Under the pieces are notes generated by a model. The model was not told the origin of the DNA. It made no database searches and saw only the letters and a list, made by a program, of their open reading frames with translations. The position numbers were made by a program, and so were the translations under genes. Below are positions 1 to 9,637 of a stretch of 64,000 bases of DNA, one piece after another (position 1 is the stretch's first letter; every line of letters begins with the position of its first letter). Location of the stretch: assembly GCF_009689585.1 (NCBI RefSeq), contig NZ_AP018694.1, positions 2,061,001 through 2,125,000 on the forward strand, in the 5' to 3' direction. The stretch is from Aquipluma nitroreducens. Its GTDB lineage: Bacteria > Bacteroidota > Bacteroidia > Bacteroidales > Prolixibacteraceae.

Positions 1-3000
1 TTTATGGTGGCCTCGTTCGATTCAATCCTCCCAGTTACAGTGCCAGCAGCCCCCGAATTATTGGAGCTTGTTATTGTAACTACTCGTTTGACTTTATATG
101 TGCCTGCTTCGAAAATGGAATTTGATGGCGTATAAGAATCTCCATTTGCTCCCGAAATTTCCACCCATTGTGTTGATGGGTTCTTTTGATAATACCATTT
201 ATAGGATGGCGTTATACCAGTTGGCAGAGAATTACCATTGTCCAACTTTAGCGTTCCGTTAATTGCAGTAAGTGGGTCACCTTCACAAATTGTTTGATCA
301 ATGTAATCAGTCAGATTATTTTGAATTTCCCGAATGTTATTATAGGCAACTTGATTCTGACCAGTGTTTTCATAATATTCAAGCGCCAATAAATTTGAAC
401 TACTTAAAGGAACCAGAACATCGGAAGCTAACCTTGGTGCATGATTTGTCCAGTCACTAAAAATGATATTACCATCGAGCGACAAACGGATGCCATCATC
501 GCTATTTAAATCGACCAGATACAATCCGGTTTTATTAGAATTCATCAGGAAACGCGCAGAAAAAGTAGCGCTTAAGATTGATCGATCCTGTATGCCATTT
601 GAAAATAAAGGAATGCAGGTAGCATCGTTATCGCCTCCAAAATTTGTGCTGAATGATTCTGGCTGTAAAAGATATCCGGCATATGTGTTGAAGCTTATCC
701 CATCATAGACGTAACCTATCCAAGAATTGTCACCTGGGGTTTGAATGTCGATTGGAGATACAACCTGAATTACATTGACTGTCGTTGAGCCCTCACAGCC
801 AATGGCATCCTTTACCCAAACTATATAATTATCGGGTGCAAGGCCGCTAAAGGTATTTGAACTCGCATAGGTGCCTGAGTTAAGTTTAAATTGATAAGGC
901 GATTGGCCCCCACTTCCTGTAGCTGTAATTATACCATTACTATTACCAATACAAGTAATATCTGTAGGGTCGGCAGACACCGAAAGGACAGAATTTACTG
1001 TCACCGTTCCACTAATTGAAGAGGCAATGCAAGGTGATGTATGACCGCCCGTGGTTATGGTATAAGTTCCAGTTGCTGTTGGCGTACCACTGATGGTTAC
1101 GGTCTTGTTAGTCGTATTTACAGAATAAGCCAGCCCATTGGGCAAGCCTGATACACTAGCGCTTGTGGCACTGCCACCAAAGGTATAAACTGTTGTGGAG
1201 ATTGCAGTGCCCGAACATATGGTCGGATTTTGCATCCCACTAGTCAAAATTATAATTGATGCTGTATTCACAGTTGCTGTTACCCCGGTGCGGGCTGCAG
1301 ATATACATCCCTGAGGGCTTATCGCTTCCGCATAATAGGTGGTATTTGAACTAATTGTTGGATTAAGTAAAGAAATCTCATTTCCACCGGTTAAAGCATC
1401 ATACCATTTTATTGATCCGGAGCTTGCTGTTGCTGAAAAAGTAACCTGGGCTGCCCCACAAACCGATGATGGGGATACTGTTGCTGAACTTACCGTCGGT
1501 AAAGCCTTGACAGTTGCTGTTACCCCCGTGCGGGCTGCAGATATACATCCTTGAGGGCTTATCGCTTCCGCATAATAGGTGGTATTTGAACTAATTGTTG
1601 GATTAAGTACAGAAATCTCATTCCCACCGGTTAAAGCATCGTACCATTTTATTGATCCGGAGCTTGCTGTTGCTGAAAAAGTAACCTGACCTGCCCCACA
1701 AACCGATGATGGGGATACTGTTGCTGAACTTACAGATGGCAACGGATTCACCGTAATGGAACCTGTAATACTTGCCTCTGCGCAAGGACTTATCGTACCT
1801 GAAGTTGTAATTCTATAGGTACTATTGGCTCCTGGGCTGCCACTTATGGTAACTATACCTGCATTAAATGAAGATGTCACTCCGGAGGGTAAGCCGGTTA
1901 CTGTCGCTCCGCTAGCGCCGCCGCCAACTGCATAAGTTATAGAGGTAATGAGCGTATTAATACAAACTGTTTGAGCGTCGGTTCCCGTATTAGAAGTTAA
2001 ACTCAAGGTTCCATCTACACAGGCCGGGGCAATATTAACCGTATAATCCTCAACTTCCCCAAAGGAGAAAGTTTCACATGGTTCTGGATAAGGTGTGTCG
2101 TCAATCTCAAATAGTTCCCATTCTCCTAATTGTAGAATTGTACCTGAATTATTGGTCATGTTTAACCGGTAATATCCGTATGCGATGTTATTCGTAAATG
2201 TATATTCCTTTTTCAACCATCTGGTTGGAAAATCCTCATTAGATCTCGAATCAATTGTAAACCAACTAGAACCATCATTTGAACCTTGTAGGTTCCAAGT
2301 CAAAGGATCACGTTCAGGAAAATCATTTGCAGAAGTCATTGAGTATTTTGTTACAGTATATTTTTCCCCAAGTGGAAATTGATACTGAACCCACCCTGAT
2401 GCATGAAAAGTCAAATATTTTGATAGGTTTGATTGATTAACTACATTATCAACCAGCTTAGTAATATCCTCACCATTAGGCCAATCTGTATATTGAGAAG
2501 AAACATTTCCACCAGGAACTGTTAAATCATCGGTATGAATACCTTTCATTGCAACTCGCATCGTTGTATTTACAGTTACATCAGGTATTGTAAATGAGCT
2601 TGTTAATGCACTCACAGAATTTCCATTATACAATTCTTCTCCTGGGTCTAAATAATCGCCATCCTTATTAAGATCAATCCACACTTTCCAATACTCAACA
2701 AAGCCCGAAGCAGGAACACCAGGTGTCAGCGTAACCGTTTGATTTGTATTCCCATCCAGGTTAATAACATCGGAGGTGTAATCCGAATAATTTGAAGCTC
2801 CTGAAGTCTTGGAAAAGCTTCCTATATCCACCTTCGAAATCCAATCGACCTGTCCACTTGCATTAATCCCCATTGGATTACAATCGGCCATTGTAACTGT
2901 AACCGTAAAGGAGCAGGCCGCCGTATTTAACGAATTGTCTTTAGCAGTATAAGTTACAGTTGTTGAACCTAAATTAAAAAAATCACCCGAAGTATGACTA

Positions 3001-6000
3001 CTGGTAAAGGTTGTTACCCCGCAATTGTCCGTAACAGTGGGTGCAGTCCAGTACACATTTGCACCAGAATTGCCAAAGGGTACTTCTATATTTATGTTTG
3101 CCGGACAGTCGGCGATGGTTGGTAAAGTAACATCCCTGACTGTCACAGTGGCTGTGCAGGTAGCGGTTTTAGAGTTGCCATCATCTTTTACCGTAAGGGT
3201 AACAGTGTTGCTTCCCAAATTTGCGCAAGTGAAATTACTTGGAGAAACAGTGTATGACAAGGTATTTCCACAAGGTGAGGTACTGCCGTTATTCACTTGA
3301 TTACCAGATATTATAACATTTCCACTAGCATCCAAATCAACAGTAATATCCTTACAAACCGCAACAGGCGCTGTTACACAGGCTGACATAATATTTAATG
3401 TATAATCTTCTGCCTGTCCATATGAATTTGTTCCATCTGAAATCGCACAGAAATTCGTGTTGTATCCTCCAAACTGACCTATAACGCGCATCCTTGTATT
3501 ACCTAAAGGTGCTGAGATTGGAATAGCAATATTTGCTGTGGTTTGTTGTCCATCAACCCCAGTGGAACTATTGAGCGTACCAACTTGGAATGATTCACCG
3601 GCATCAGAAAAACTGCCGTTCTGGTTCCAGTCAAAATAGACGGAATAATAATACGTATTGTTATTACTTGAAATTCCCCATGTATTACCTTCAACTGTCA
3701 TGCTGTATATTTGTCCAACTTGCACATTTGCTGTGATTGAAGTAAAATCCTCATAAGATGAGGTTACTGTGTTTACATTAGAGCTTGTATTATTGATGCC
3801 ATCAAATATTACCCGAGTAATAGGTCTTGAATTAGTGGCTGAGATAGCACAATAACTAAGGCAGGCCGAACTGGCTGTGGTAAATGTCCATGTACTTGCG
3901 CCTGTCGCATCTCCACACGCATTTTTAGGTACTACTTTCCAATAATAAGTTGTGTTAGCCGACAATGCGCCTGTTGTAAATGAATTTGTGGGAACATTTG
4001 ATGTAACCGAACCGGGCAAACTTCCTGCGCCAAAATAAACGTCGTAAGAGGTAGCTCCTGATACAGCCGCCCAGGAAGCAGAATTTACGGCTCCCACGCC
4101 AGAATAACAAACATCTGATACACCATCGACAGGACTGGGGGTGACAGCAGCTATTGGTAAAGGGTTTCCAGTTCCAGTTAATGAATTAGTCGGTGAGTTG
4201 CTACCAGCAGTTGTACTTGCGACCGTGATGGTAGCACTTTGAGGACCAATAGCATTAGGTGTAAAAGTTACATCACATGTTGCGTTGCCACCGCCGGCAA
4301 TTGTTGTTGATGATAGGTTACTTACCACAAACTGCGCATCATTGGAATTAACCGTGACCCCACTGGCAGTTGATGAGCCTGTATTGGTAATTGTATATTG
4401 TATTGTTGCTGCAGCTGTTCCAACACAGGCAGAACCATGATTAGTTGTGCCTGAAATTGCCAAAGCCGGTGCAGATACCTTAGGTACGAGTTCGCCTGAT
4501 GCTAGGATCTGTGCCCCAGTGGTGTATCCTGAAAAACTAACATTAACTAACTGTGCGGCAGTTAATCCACCAACCCCTACAACTATTTTCCCTTCAGTAC
4601 CGGATGAGCCTGCCGTTCCTGTCCATCCAGTGATTGATAATGTCCCTGTCCATGAAGCCGAACTGCTATTGGCAATCGTAATTGTATGGAGTCCTGCGCC
4701 CAAAGCAATCGTTGAACTTGAACCCATTGTAAGAATACCTAAAGACGAACTAAAACCACCAGAGTTAAATGTAACCCCATTTATTGCAGTTGTTCCGTTG
4801 ACAGCAATTGCCCCACCGGCAGTTTTTGTTCCACTTCCCAACAATTTCAGATTACTGTAAGTTGTATTCTTGATCGTTTGATTTCCTACTCCACCATACG
4901 TTACGGTATTACCAGACACGGCTGCTGTGAGGATATTAATAAAACTATTATCGGCAACCAGAGCATTGACATTCAATGTGCTGGTTGTTGTTGCATTATT
5001 AAACGTACCAATAGTTTGTGATGTATTTTCAAAATTAGCTGTACTTCCTGCATTGTTGGTAATTCCTGTAATATATCCTGTTCCATTCAGGTTAATTGTA
5101 CCTGTATTGGTGAAACTTGCAGTTGGTGTACCAATAGTCCCAGTTGAAGTTAGGTTAATTGTACCTTGATTTGTCAAAGTTGTAGGATTCGTGTAAGTTG
5201 TTCCGCTAATATTTAGAATTCCAGTACTTGTGTTTACTAATGTATTAGGGGTTAAGTTGTTACTGCTTGCATTTAAAGTTCCTTGATTTGTCAAGTTCGA
5301 AATTGTTAAGCCAGCAGTACTATTAATCGTACCCGTAGAAGCATTGGTTAAAGTTCCCGTACCTGAAAAATTTGAATTCAGCGTTAAAGTTCCATTGTTG
5401 GTGAGATTAATTCCGGTAACAGTAACAGCTGCACCGGTCATATTTATGTTTCCTGTAAGTGCTTGCGCATTTGTATCAAATGTTTGAGGACCAGTACCCA
5501 CAGAAAATGTTCCATTATTGGTAATACCTCCTCTGAAATTTACCGGAAGATTGGCAGAGTTATTCCATGTACCTCCTGATTTAATTGTAACAAGTCCCGT
5601 AAATATTTCAGTTGTACTCCATCCACTAATATTAAGGGTTCCACTTGTGCCACCACCCACGGTGGTGGTTCCTGCTACGGTTAAACGATTTGCGCCGGCC
5701 AAAGTAAAGGTACTTCCGTCACTAACATTTAAATTTCCGTTAATAGTCAGGTTCGCTCCGGTAGTTGTGGTTCCGCTAATGGTGGTTAAATTATAAAATG
5801 TTGTAAATATTGTGGCAGGTAAGGTATTATCTGTATCCAAAACAACTGTTCCAGTACCATATGTCCAAGTATTACCAGTAACTGTATTGACCTCCAAACT
5901 GCCAGTTCTAAGTGTTCCGCCATTTGTCATCGTAATTATTCCAGCAGCAGGCTTAGCCTGATTACTCCCAAGGGTAACGCTTGCGGCATCAAGTGTTGCC

Positions 6001-6386
6001 CCACTTTGAAAGGTAATAGTCCCAGTTCTAGCTGTTTGTCCATTTCCACCGACTTGAACATTTCCAATTACGATAAGTTTTGGAGATCCTGTCGTAGCAA
6101 ATGCAAGAGTGCCGTAATTGTTCCCGTTAGTCGGATCACCTCCAATTTGAAGAGTTGAACAAGTTGCATTTGTTACATTCACCGTCACTGTATAGCCACC
6201 TCTAATAATGACTATATCCGTAGATGTAGGCACAACTCCACTATTCCAAGTATTAGTTGCATTCCAATTTCCGCTACGTACTGATATTATTGTTGCCCCA
6301 TTCACGCTACCAGCCCCCACCAACAGCGCTACCAGCAAAATCAGGTAAACCCCTATTTTTTTGGAAAGAAGTAAATTTCTTCTCAT
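1..6386 (-). CDS. Giant modular surface adhesin (GEVED/HYR/SprB/Ig-like), partial at the C-terminus
   Basis: The minus strand is open from an ATG at 6386 to the window edge, about 2,128 residues, and the stop lies outside. Residues 1-28 form a signal peptide (basic MRRNLLLSKK, then a hydrophobic core). I read the domains as follows: a Thr/Asn/Gly-rich beta-helix-like stretch (about 30-630), a choice-of-anchor/ASPM-Hydin-like domain (635-739), an FnIII-like domain (740-835), a first GEVED domain ending GQAEDYTLNI (840-1002), HYR-like modules (to about 1165), a second GEVED domain ending FGEVEDYTVNI that contains a discoidin-like insertion (1165-1449), Ig-like modules including two near-identical 80-residue CHU_C-type copies (1546-1705), a SprB-like repeat (about 1799-1875) and a PA14-like domain (about 1873-2018). 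Such proteins are usually secreted by type IX secretion and carry a C-terminal sorting domain. That end is not visible, so secretion by T9SS is inferred. The role is probably adhesion or glycan binding. Confidence 0.85.
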   Translation of the reverse strand, partial: MRRNLLLSKKIGVYLILLVALLVGAGSVNGATIISVRSGNWNATNTWNSGVVPTSTDIVIIRGGYTVTVNVTNATCSTLQIGGDPTNGNNYGTLAFATTGSPKLIVIGNVQVGGNGQTARTGTITFQSGATLDAASVTLGSNQAKPAAGIITMTNGGTLRTGSLEVNTVTGNTWTYGTGTVVLDTDNTLPATIFTTFYNLTTISGTTTTGANLTINGNLNVSDGSTFTLAGANRLTVAGTTTVGGGTSGTLNISGWSTTEIFTGLVTIKSGGTWNNSANLPVNFRGGITNNGTFSVGTGPQTFDTNAQALTGNINMTGAAVTVTGINLTNNGTLTLNSNFSGTGTLTNASTGTINSTAGLTISNLTNQGTLNASSNNLTPNTLVNTSTGILNISGTTYTNPTTLTNQGTINLTSTGTIGTPTASFTNTGTINLNGTGYITGITNNAGSTANFENTSQTIGTFNNATTTSTLNVNALVADNSFINILTAAVSGNTVTYGGVGNQTIKNTTYSNLKLLGSGTKTAGGAIAVNGTTAINGVTFNSGGFSSSLGILTMGSSSTIALGAGLHTITIANSSSASWTGTLSITGWTGTAGSSGTEGKIVVGVGGLTAAQLVNVSFSGYTTGAQILASGELVPKVSAPALAISGTTNHGSACVGTAAATIQYTITNTGSSTASGVTVNSNDAQFVVSNLSSTTIAGGGNATCDVTFTPNAIGPQSATITVASTTAGSNSPTNSLTGTGNPLPIAAVTPSPVDGVSDVCYSGVGAVNSASWAAVSGATSYDVYFGAGSLPGSVTSNVPTNSFTTGALSANTTYYWKVVPKNACGDATGASTWTFTTASSACLSYCAISATNSRPITRVIFDGINNTSSNVNTVTSSYEDFTSITANVQVGQIYSMTVEGNTWGISSNNNTYYYSVYFDWNQNGSFSDAGESFQVGTLNSSTGVDGQQTTANIAIPISAPLGNTRMRVIGQFGGYNTNFCAISDGTNSYGQAEDYTLNIMSACVTAPVAVCKDITVDLDASGNVIISGNQVNNGSTSPCGNTLSYTVSPSNFTCANLGSNTVTLTVKDDGNSKTATCTATVTVRDVTLPTIADCPANINIEVPFGNSGANVYWTAPTVTDNCGVTTFTSSHTSGDFFNLGSTTVTYTAKDNSLNTAACSFTVTVTMADCNPMGINASGQVDWISKVDIGSFSKTSGASNYSDYTSDVINLDGNTNQTVTLTPGVPASGFVEYWKVWIDLNKDGDYLDPGEELYNGNSVSALTSSFTIPDVTVNTTMRVAMKGIHTDDLTVPGGNVSSQYTDWPNGEDITKLVDNVVNQSNLSKYLTFHASGWVQYQFPLGEKYTVTKYSMTSANDFPERDPLTWNLQGSNDGSSWFTIDSRSNEDFPTRWLKKEYTFTNNIAYGYYRLNMTNNSGTILQLGEWELFEIDDTPYPEPCETFSFGEVEDYTVNIAPACVDGTLSLTSNTGTDAQTVCINTLITSITYAVGGGASGATVTGLPSGVTSSFNAGIVTISGSPGANSTYRITTSGTISPCAEASITGSITVNPLPSVSSATVSPSSVCGAGQVTFSATASSGSIKWYDALTGGNEISVLNPTISSNTTYYAEAISPQGCISAARTGVTATVKALPTVSSATVSPSSVCGAAQVTFSATASSGSIKWYDALTGGNEISLLNPTISSNTTYYAEAISPQGCISAARTGVTATVNTASIIILTSGMQNPTICSGTAISTTVYTFGGSATSASVSGLPNGLAYSVNTTNKTVTISGTPTATGTYTITTGGHTSPCIASSISGTVTVNSVLSVSADPTDITCIGNSNGIITATGSGGQSPYQFKLNSGTYASSNTFSGLAPDNYIVWVKDAIGCEGSTTVNVIQVVSPIDIQTPGDNSWIGYVYDGISFNTYAGYLLQPESFSTNFGGDNDATCIPLFSNGIQDRSILSATFSARFLMNSNKTGLYLVDLNSDDGIRLSLDGNIIFSDWTNHAPRLASDVLVPLSSSNLLALEYYENTGQNQVAYNNIREIQNNLTDYIDQTICEGDPLTAINGTLKLDNGNSLPTGITPSYKWYYQKNPSTQWVEISGANGDSYTPSNSIFEAGTYKVKRVVTITSSNNSGAAGTVTGRIESNEATI
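1271..1728 (-). repeat. Two in-frame 240-bp tandem repeats in the adhesin gene
   Basis: Units begin at 1271 and 1511, exactly 240 bp apart, and each encodes one 80-residue Ig-like (CHU_C type) module. They differ at only a handful of bases over about 217 bp, then diverge. Because 240 is a multiple of three, gain or loss of a unit keeps the reading frame. The high identity suggests a recent duplication or ongoing homogenisation. Confidence 0.9.
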
Positions 6387-6760
6387 ACGCTTTGGGGTTT
6401 TAAGTGGATACCCAAAGCCGAAAATGCAGCAACAATGATCGCGAAGAAATTTAAAAAGAATTTCGAAGTATTTCTGAAAAAATAAAAATGCAAATCCGTT
6501 TGCGTAATTAACCAATACATATTTTGGTCAATAAAAGCAATCCAACTTTTAGAAAAACAACTGACGTAAAATCCCCCCATGCGCACCAAGTAAAAATCCT
6601 ATGCTGGTAAAAATAGTTTTATATTTTTACCAGCATAGGAGAAACTAGCAAAGTGCCAAGTAAAGGTATCAAACCTATGTTTTCAATGATCCAGAATATG
6701 GTCAAATATACAGAAAGCTCCCGAGAATAAAGGACTTACAGATCTTTATCTATTTATTTT
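6387..6760. other. 374-base intergenic region upstream of the adhesin gene
   Basis: Apart from the hairpin terminator at 6592-6640 I see no gene here. No clear TAnnTTTG promoter box is visible upstream of the adhesin start, although its promoter must lie between 6386 and the terminator. Confidence 0.6.
6592..6640 (-). terminator. Strong intrinsic terminator
   Basis: Two perfect 19-base inverted arms (6597-6615 and 6622-6640) enclose a 6-base loop. On the minus strand the hairpin is followed by ATTTTTAC, a short T tract. It lies downstream of the minus-strand S4-domain gene and would separate that transcript from the giant adhesin gene. Confidence 0.8.
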
Positions 6761-6973
6761 TTACTTGATGTGGATTTTATATTCAAATACCTCGATCAAA
6801 TCACCCGCCCTTAATTTGGCACGTTTCCGAAATTCAGGTTCCCCATTCCGGAAAACAATCCCGTCTTCAACCATCAGCTTAGCTTGTCCACCCGATTCAC
6901 TAATCCGCATTGTTTTTAGTAATTTGATCAGTTCAATGTATTCTTCACCTTTTAATTCGTAAGTTTCCATCAA
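6761..6973 (-). CDS. Small S4-domain RNA-binding protein (YbcJ-like)
   Basis: A 70-residue protein made almost entirely of one S4 RNA-binding fold. The typical core is present: LIKLLKTMRISESGGQAK, then VEDGIVFRNGE, a basic RKRAKLRAGD turn and a beta strand IEVFEY. Stand-alone S4 proteins of this size (YbcJ/RlbA type) bind structured RNA, often rRNA or tRNA, but the target cannot be read from the sequence. The start is MM; either Met could serve. It lies 21 bases downstream of the MmcQ-like gene on the same strand and is probably co-transcribed with it, ending at the hairpin at 6592-6640. Confidence 0.8.
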   Translation of the reverse strand: MMETYELKGEEYIELIKLLKTMRISESGGQAKLMVEDGIVFRNGEPEFRKRAKLRAGDLIEVFEYKIHIK

Positions 6974-6994
6974 TTTGTTTTCAGGTTAATGAAA

Positions 6995-7360
6995 TTACAG
7001 TTTGTTTTTCAAAATTGCCAACTCCAGTTTTGTCTTTCCCGGTAACTTGGCAACAACCAAATCGTACGAGTGGTCGATCATTTCCAGAATCAGCTTTGAA
7101 TGGAGAGAACCGTCTATCGCCACGGTGTTCCAGTGTACCTTGCTCATGTGGAAACCGGGTTGAATAGCCGGATACTGTTCCCGGAGTTCGATTGCCCGAT
7201 CTGGATCACACTTTAATGCAAGAGACCAATCACCATCCAGATTGGTTAATGCAAACATCTTACCCATGACTTTAAAAACTAACGTCGCTTCATCGAACGG
7301 AAATTCTTCGCTAACTCCGGGTTTCGAAACACAATATTCCCTCAGTTCTTCAATGTTCAT
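6995..7360 (-). CDS. MmcQ/YjbR family protein
   Basis: A 121-residue protein with the features of the MmcQ/YjbR family: an N-terminal helix MNIEELREYCVSKPG, then EEFPFDEATLVFKVMGKMFAL, and near the middle NLDGDWSLALKCDPDRAIELREQYP followed by GFHMSKVHWNTVAIDG. The length matches the family, which has a CyaY-like (frataxin-like) alpha/beta fold and has been proposed to bind DNA, although its biological role is not established. A perfect TAnnTTTG box 21-28 bases upstream of the ATG supports this start. It is the first gene of a two-gene unit with the S4 protein. Confidence 0.85.
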   Translation of the reverse strand: MNIEELREYCVSKPGVSEEFPFDEATLVFKVMGKMFALTNLDGDWSLALKCDPDRAIELREQYPAIQPGFHMSKVHWNTVAIDGSLHSKLILEMIDHSYDLVVAKLPGKTKLELAILKNKL

Positions 7361-7380
7361 CGATTCGAATTTACAACCGT

Positions 7381-7388
7381 CAAATATA
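7381..7388 (-). promoter_or_regulatory. Bacteroidota -7 box for the MmcQ-S4 unit
   Basis: Minus-strand TATATTTG is a perfect match to TAnnTTTG, the sigma-ABfr -7 element. It lies 21 bases upstream of the MmcQ start codon, giving a short leader. I do not see a clear -33 TTTG element. Confidence 0.5.
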
Positions 7389-7565
7389 CAAATTGGAACA
7401 ATACGGCTTAGAAGTTGTAAAAGTCAAATTTAAGATCACAGCGTCTTGATTCGATTTTCGAGCCTAAGTCATTTGTATTTAAAATATTCAACCCATCATT
7501 CTTAATAAATTATAAAATTCAGTGTCGATATTACGCCAAAGAGTATAACCAATATTACCTTTATG

Positions 7566-7573
7566 TACCTTTG
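7566..7573 (+). promoter_or_regulatory. Bacteroidota -7 box for kup
   Basis: TACCTTTG matches TAnnTTTG and lies 32 bases before the kup ATG, so transcription would start about 25 bases upstream of the gene. No convincing -33 element is visible. Confidence 0.5.
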
Positions 7574-7605
7574 ATGTCAATTTCCTAAAAAAATAAATCG
7601 TTGGC

Positions 7606-9555
7606 ATGCCGGAGACGAAGAATCATCATTCACAATTAAGCAAAGTTACATTTGCAGGGCTGTTAATCACCATGGGAATTGTTTTTGGTGACATCGGAAC
7701 CAGTCCACTGTATGTAGTAAAAGCAATCATTTCTGGTGCCGATAAATTTGACCAACTTCTGGTTTATGGAGCTTTATCGTTGGTGTTTTGGACCCTGACC
7801 CTTCAGACTACTCTTAAATATGTCATCATCACCTTGCGCGCCGACAACCACGGTGAAGGTGGAATTTTTGCCTTGTTTGCCCTGATGAAGAAAAAGTCGA
7901 CTTGGGCCGCAACTTTAACCATGATTGGCGGGAGCGCTCTGCTGGCCGACGGTGTAATTACTCCATCCATTACGGTTTCGTCGTCGATCGAAGGGTTGCG
8001 AATGATAAACCCACAGATTCCGGTCATACCAGTCGTTCTTTTCATTATTTCAGCATTGTTCTTTGTCCAGCAATTCGGCACAAAATTTATCGGAAAATCG
8101 TTTGGCCCAATCATGGTCATTTGGTTCGGAATGCTTGCCGTACTTGGATTTACTCAAATCATCACTTATCCTGAAATTCTGAATGCAGTGAACCCTGTTT
8201 ATGCATTCAATTTTCTGACCCAATATCCGAAGGGATTTATTCTGCTTGGAGCGGTGTTTCTGTGTACCACCGGAGCCGAGGCATTGTATTCTGATCTGGG
8301 TCATTGCGGAATCAAAAACATCCGGATTTCGTGGATCTTTGTAAAACTTGCATTATTGCTCAACTATTTTGGGCAAGGAGCGTGGTTGATGAACCATCCA
8401 CAACCGGTCGAAGATTTGAATCCGTTTTACTCCATCATGCCCAGTTGGTTTCTTTTCCCCGGAATACTCATCTCGACTGCTGCTGCGGTAATTGCCAGTC
8501 AGGCTTTGATCACCGGATCGTATACGCTCATCAGCGAGGCCGTTTCTATGAATTTCTGGCCTAAAATAAAAGTATTGCACCCAACAACAATCAAGGGTCA
8601 GGTTTATATTCCTTTTGTTAACTGGCTGTTGTGGGTCTCGGTTTGTTTTGTTGTTCTGTTCTTTCAGGAGTCATCGAATATGGAAGCAGCATATGGATTG
8701 TCAATTACCATCACCATGATGATGACTTCGTTGCTATTGCTTCATTACCTCTACCAAAAAAATGTCCATTTTACTTTTTTAATCATACTTGGGGTTCTTT
8801 TTGGCTCAATCGAGACTTCATTTCTGATCGCCAATCTGCATAAATTCGCCAATGGCGGATGGTTTTCAATTGCTTTAGCTTGTGCCTTTTTGCTCATCAT
8901 GCTCGGATGGTTTTTCGGGCGCAGGATCAAGAACCGACACATCAGTTTCTCAAACATCAATAAATACCTGCATTTATTCGAAGATTTAAGCAAGGATAAA
9001 ACAATTCCACAAATAGCTACCAACCTGGTTTACATCATCAAGGCCAACGAACTTCACCAGATCGAATCCAAAATCATGTATTCGATCTTCAATAAACAGC
9101 CCAAACGTGCTCAAACCTACTGGTTACTTCATGTTGACACAGTTGGCGAACCCGATACTTTTAGCTATGAAGTTAACCAGTTTATTCCCGGCACATTGAT
9201 TCGGATCGATTTTCATCTTGGATTTAAGATCGAACCGCGAATTAATCTATATTTTAAAGAAGTACTGAAAGACTTGGTTGCCAGTGGCGAAATAAAACTA
9301 AACAGTTCATACGAATCACTAAAAAAGCATCATTTCCCAGCCGACTTTCTTTTTGTAAATCTCGATCGGGTCATGACTCAGGATTACAAATTATCTCCAT
9401 GGGAAACCATGATAATGGGACTGCATGCATTCGCCAGACTGTTCAGCATCAACGATGTAAAGGCTCTTGGATTGGATTCGAGCAGTGTGATTGAAGAAAA
9501 AGTTCCAATTTCAGTAGAGCGTCCGCTGAACCGCAAAATACAACGGGTAGAGTAA
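7606..9555 (+). CDS. kup: KUP-type potassium uptake permease
   Basis: A 649-residue inner-membrane K+ transporter, probably a K+/H+ symporter as in other KUP/HAK/KT family members. The family signature GDIGTSPLY is at residues 28-36 in the first membrane helix. About twelve hydrophobic helices follow up to residue 445, including NHGEGGIFALFALMKKK and a GTSPLY-like helix set, then a soluble C-terminal domain of about 200 residues with the conserved PxxLxxN-like region (FLFVNLDRVMTQDYKLSPW). The length is close to E. coli Kup (622). It is monocistronic, preceded by a TAnnTTTG box and followed by a pair of REP-like hairpins. The start gives MPETKNHHSQLSKVTFAGLL, which fits the family N-terminus. 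Confidence 0.97.
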   Translation: MPETKNHHSQLSKVTFAGLLITMGIVFGDIGTSPLYVVKAIISGADKFDQLLVYGALSLVFWTLTLQTTLKYVIITLRADNHGEGGIFALFALMKKKSTWAATLTMIGGSALLADGVITPSITVSSSIEGLRMINPQIPVIPVVLFIISALFFVQQFGTKFIGKSFGPIMVIWFGMLAVLGFTQIITYPEILNAVNPVYAFNFLTQYPKGFILLGAVFLCTTGAEALYSDLGHCGIKNIRISWIFVKLALLLNYFGQGAWLMNHPQPVEDLNPFYSIMPSWFLFPGILISTAAAVIASQALITGSYTLISEAVSMNFWPKIKVLHPTTIKGQVYIPFVNWLLWVSVCFVVLFFQESSNMEAAYGLSITITMMMTSLLLLHYLYQKNVHFTFLIILGVLFGSIETSFLIANLHKFANGGWFSIALACAFLLIMLGWFFGRRIKNRHISFSNINKYLHLFEDLSKDKTIPQIATNLVYIIKANELHQIESKIMYSIFNKQPKRAQTYWLLHVDTVGEPDTFSYEVNQFIPGTLIRIDFHLGFKIEPRINLYFKEVLKDLVASGEIKLNSSYESLKKHHFPADFLFVNLDRVMTQDYKLSPWETMIMGLHAFARLFSINDVKALGLDSSSVIEEKVPISVERPLNRKIQRVE

Positions 9556-9566
9556 TTTGTTTGCAC

Positions 9567-9599
9567 ATGTCCGTTCAATTCAGTGAACGGCAAAGGATA
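9567..9599 (+). repeat. REP-like hairpin, copy 1
   Basis: The stem CCGTTCA/TGAACGG with a 6-base loop is preceded by ATGT and followed by the conserved tail CAAAGGATA. It belongs to a family with further copies at 9638, 21912, 24999, 61196 and 61264. It faces copy 2 tail-to-tail. As a hairpin just after kup it could also affect transcript ends, but no T tract follows. Confidence 0.75.
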
Positions 9600-9637
9600 G
9601 CCAATCTATATGAGAGAAAATTCTCGTCAATGTTAGA

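Noticed and set aside
272-5796. Several plus-strand frames of 60-140 codons inside the first 6.4 kb
   Set aside because: They are antisense to one continuous minus-strand frame with a signal peptide and recognisable domains; their composition (Val/Pro/Leu-rich) mirrors the Thr/Asn/Gly-rich sense strand.
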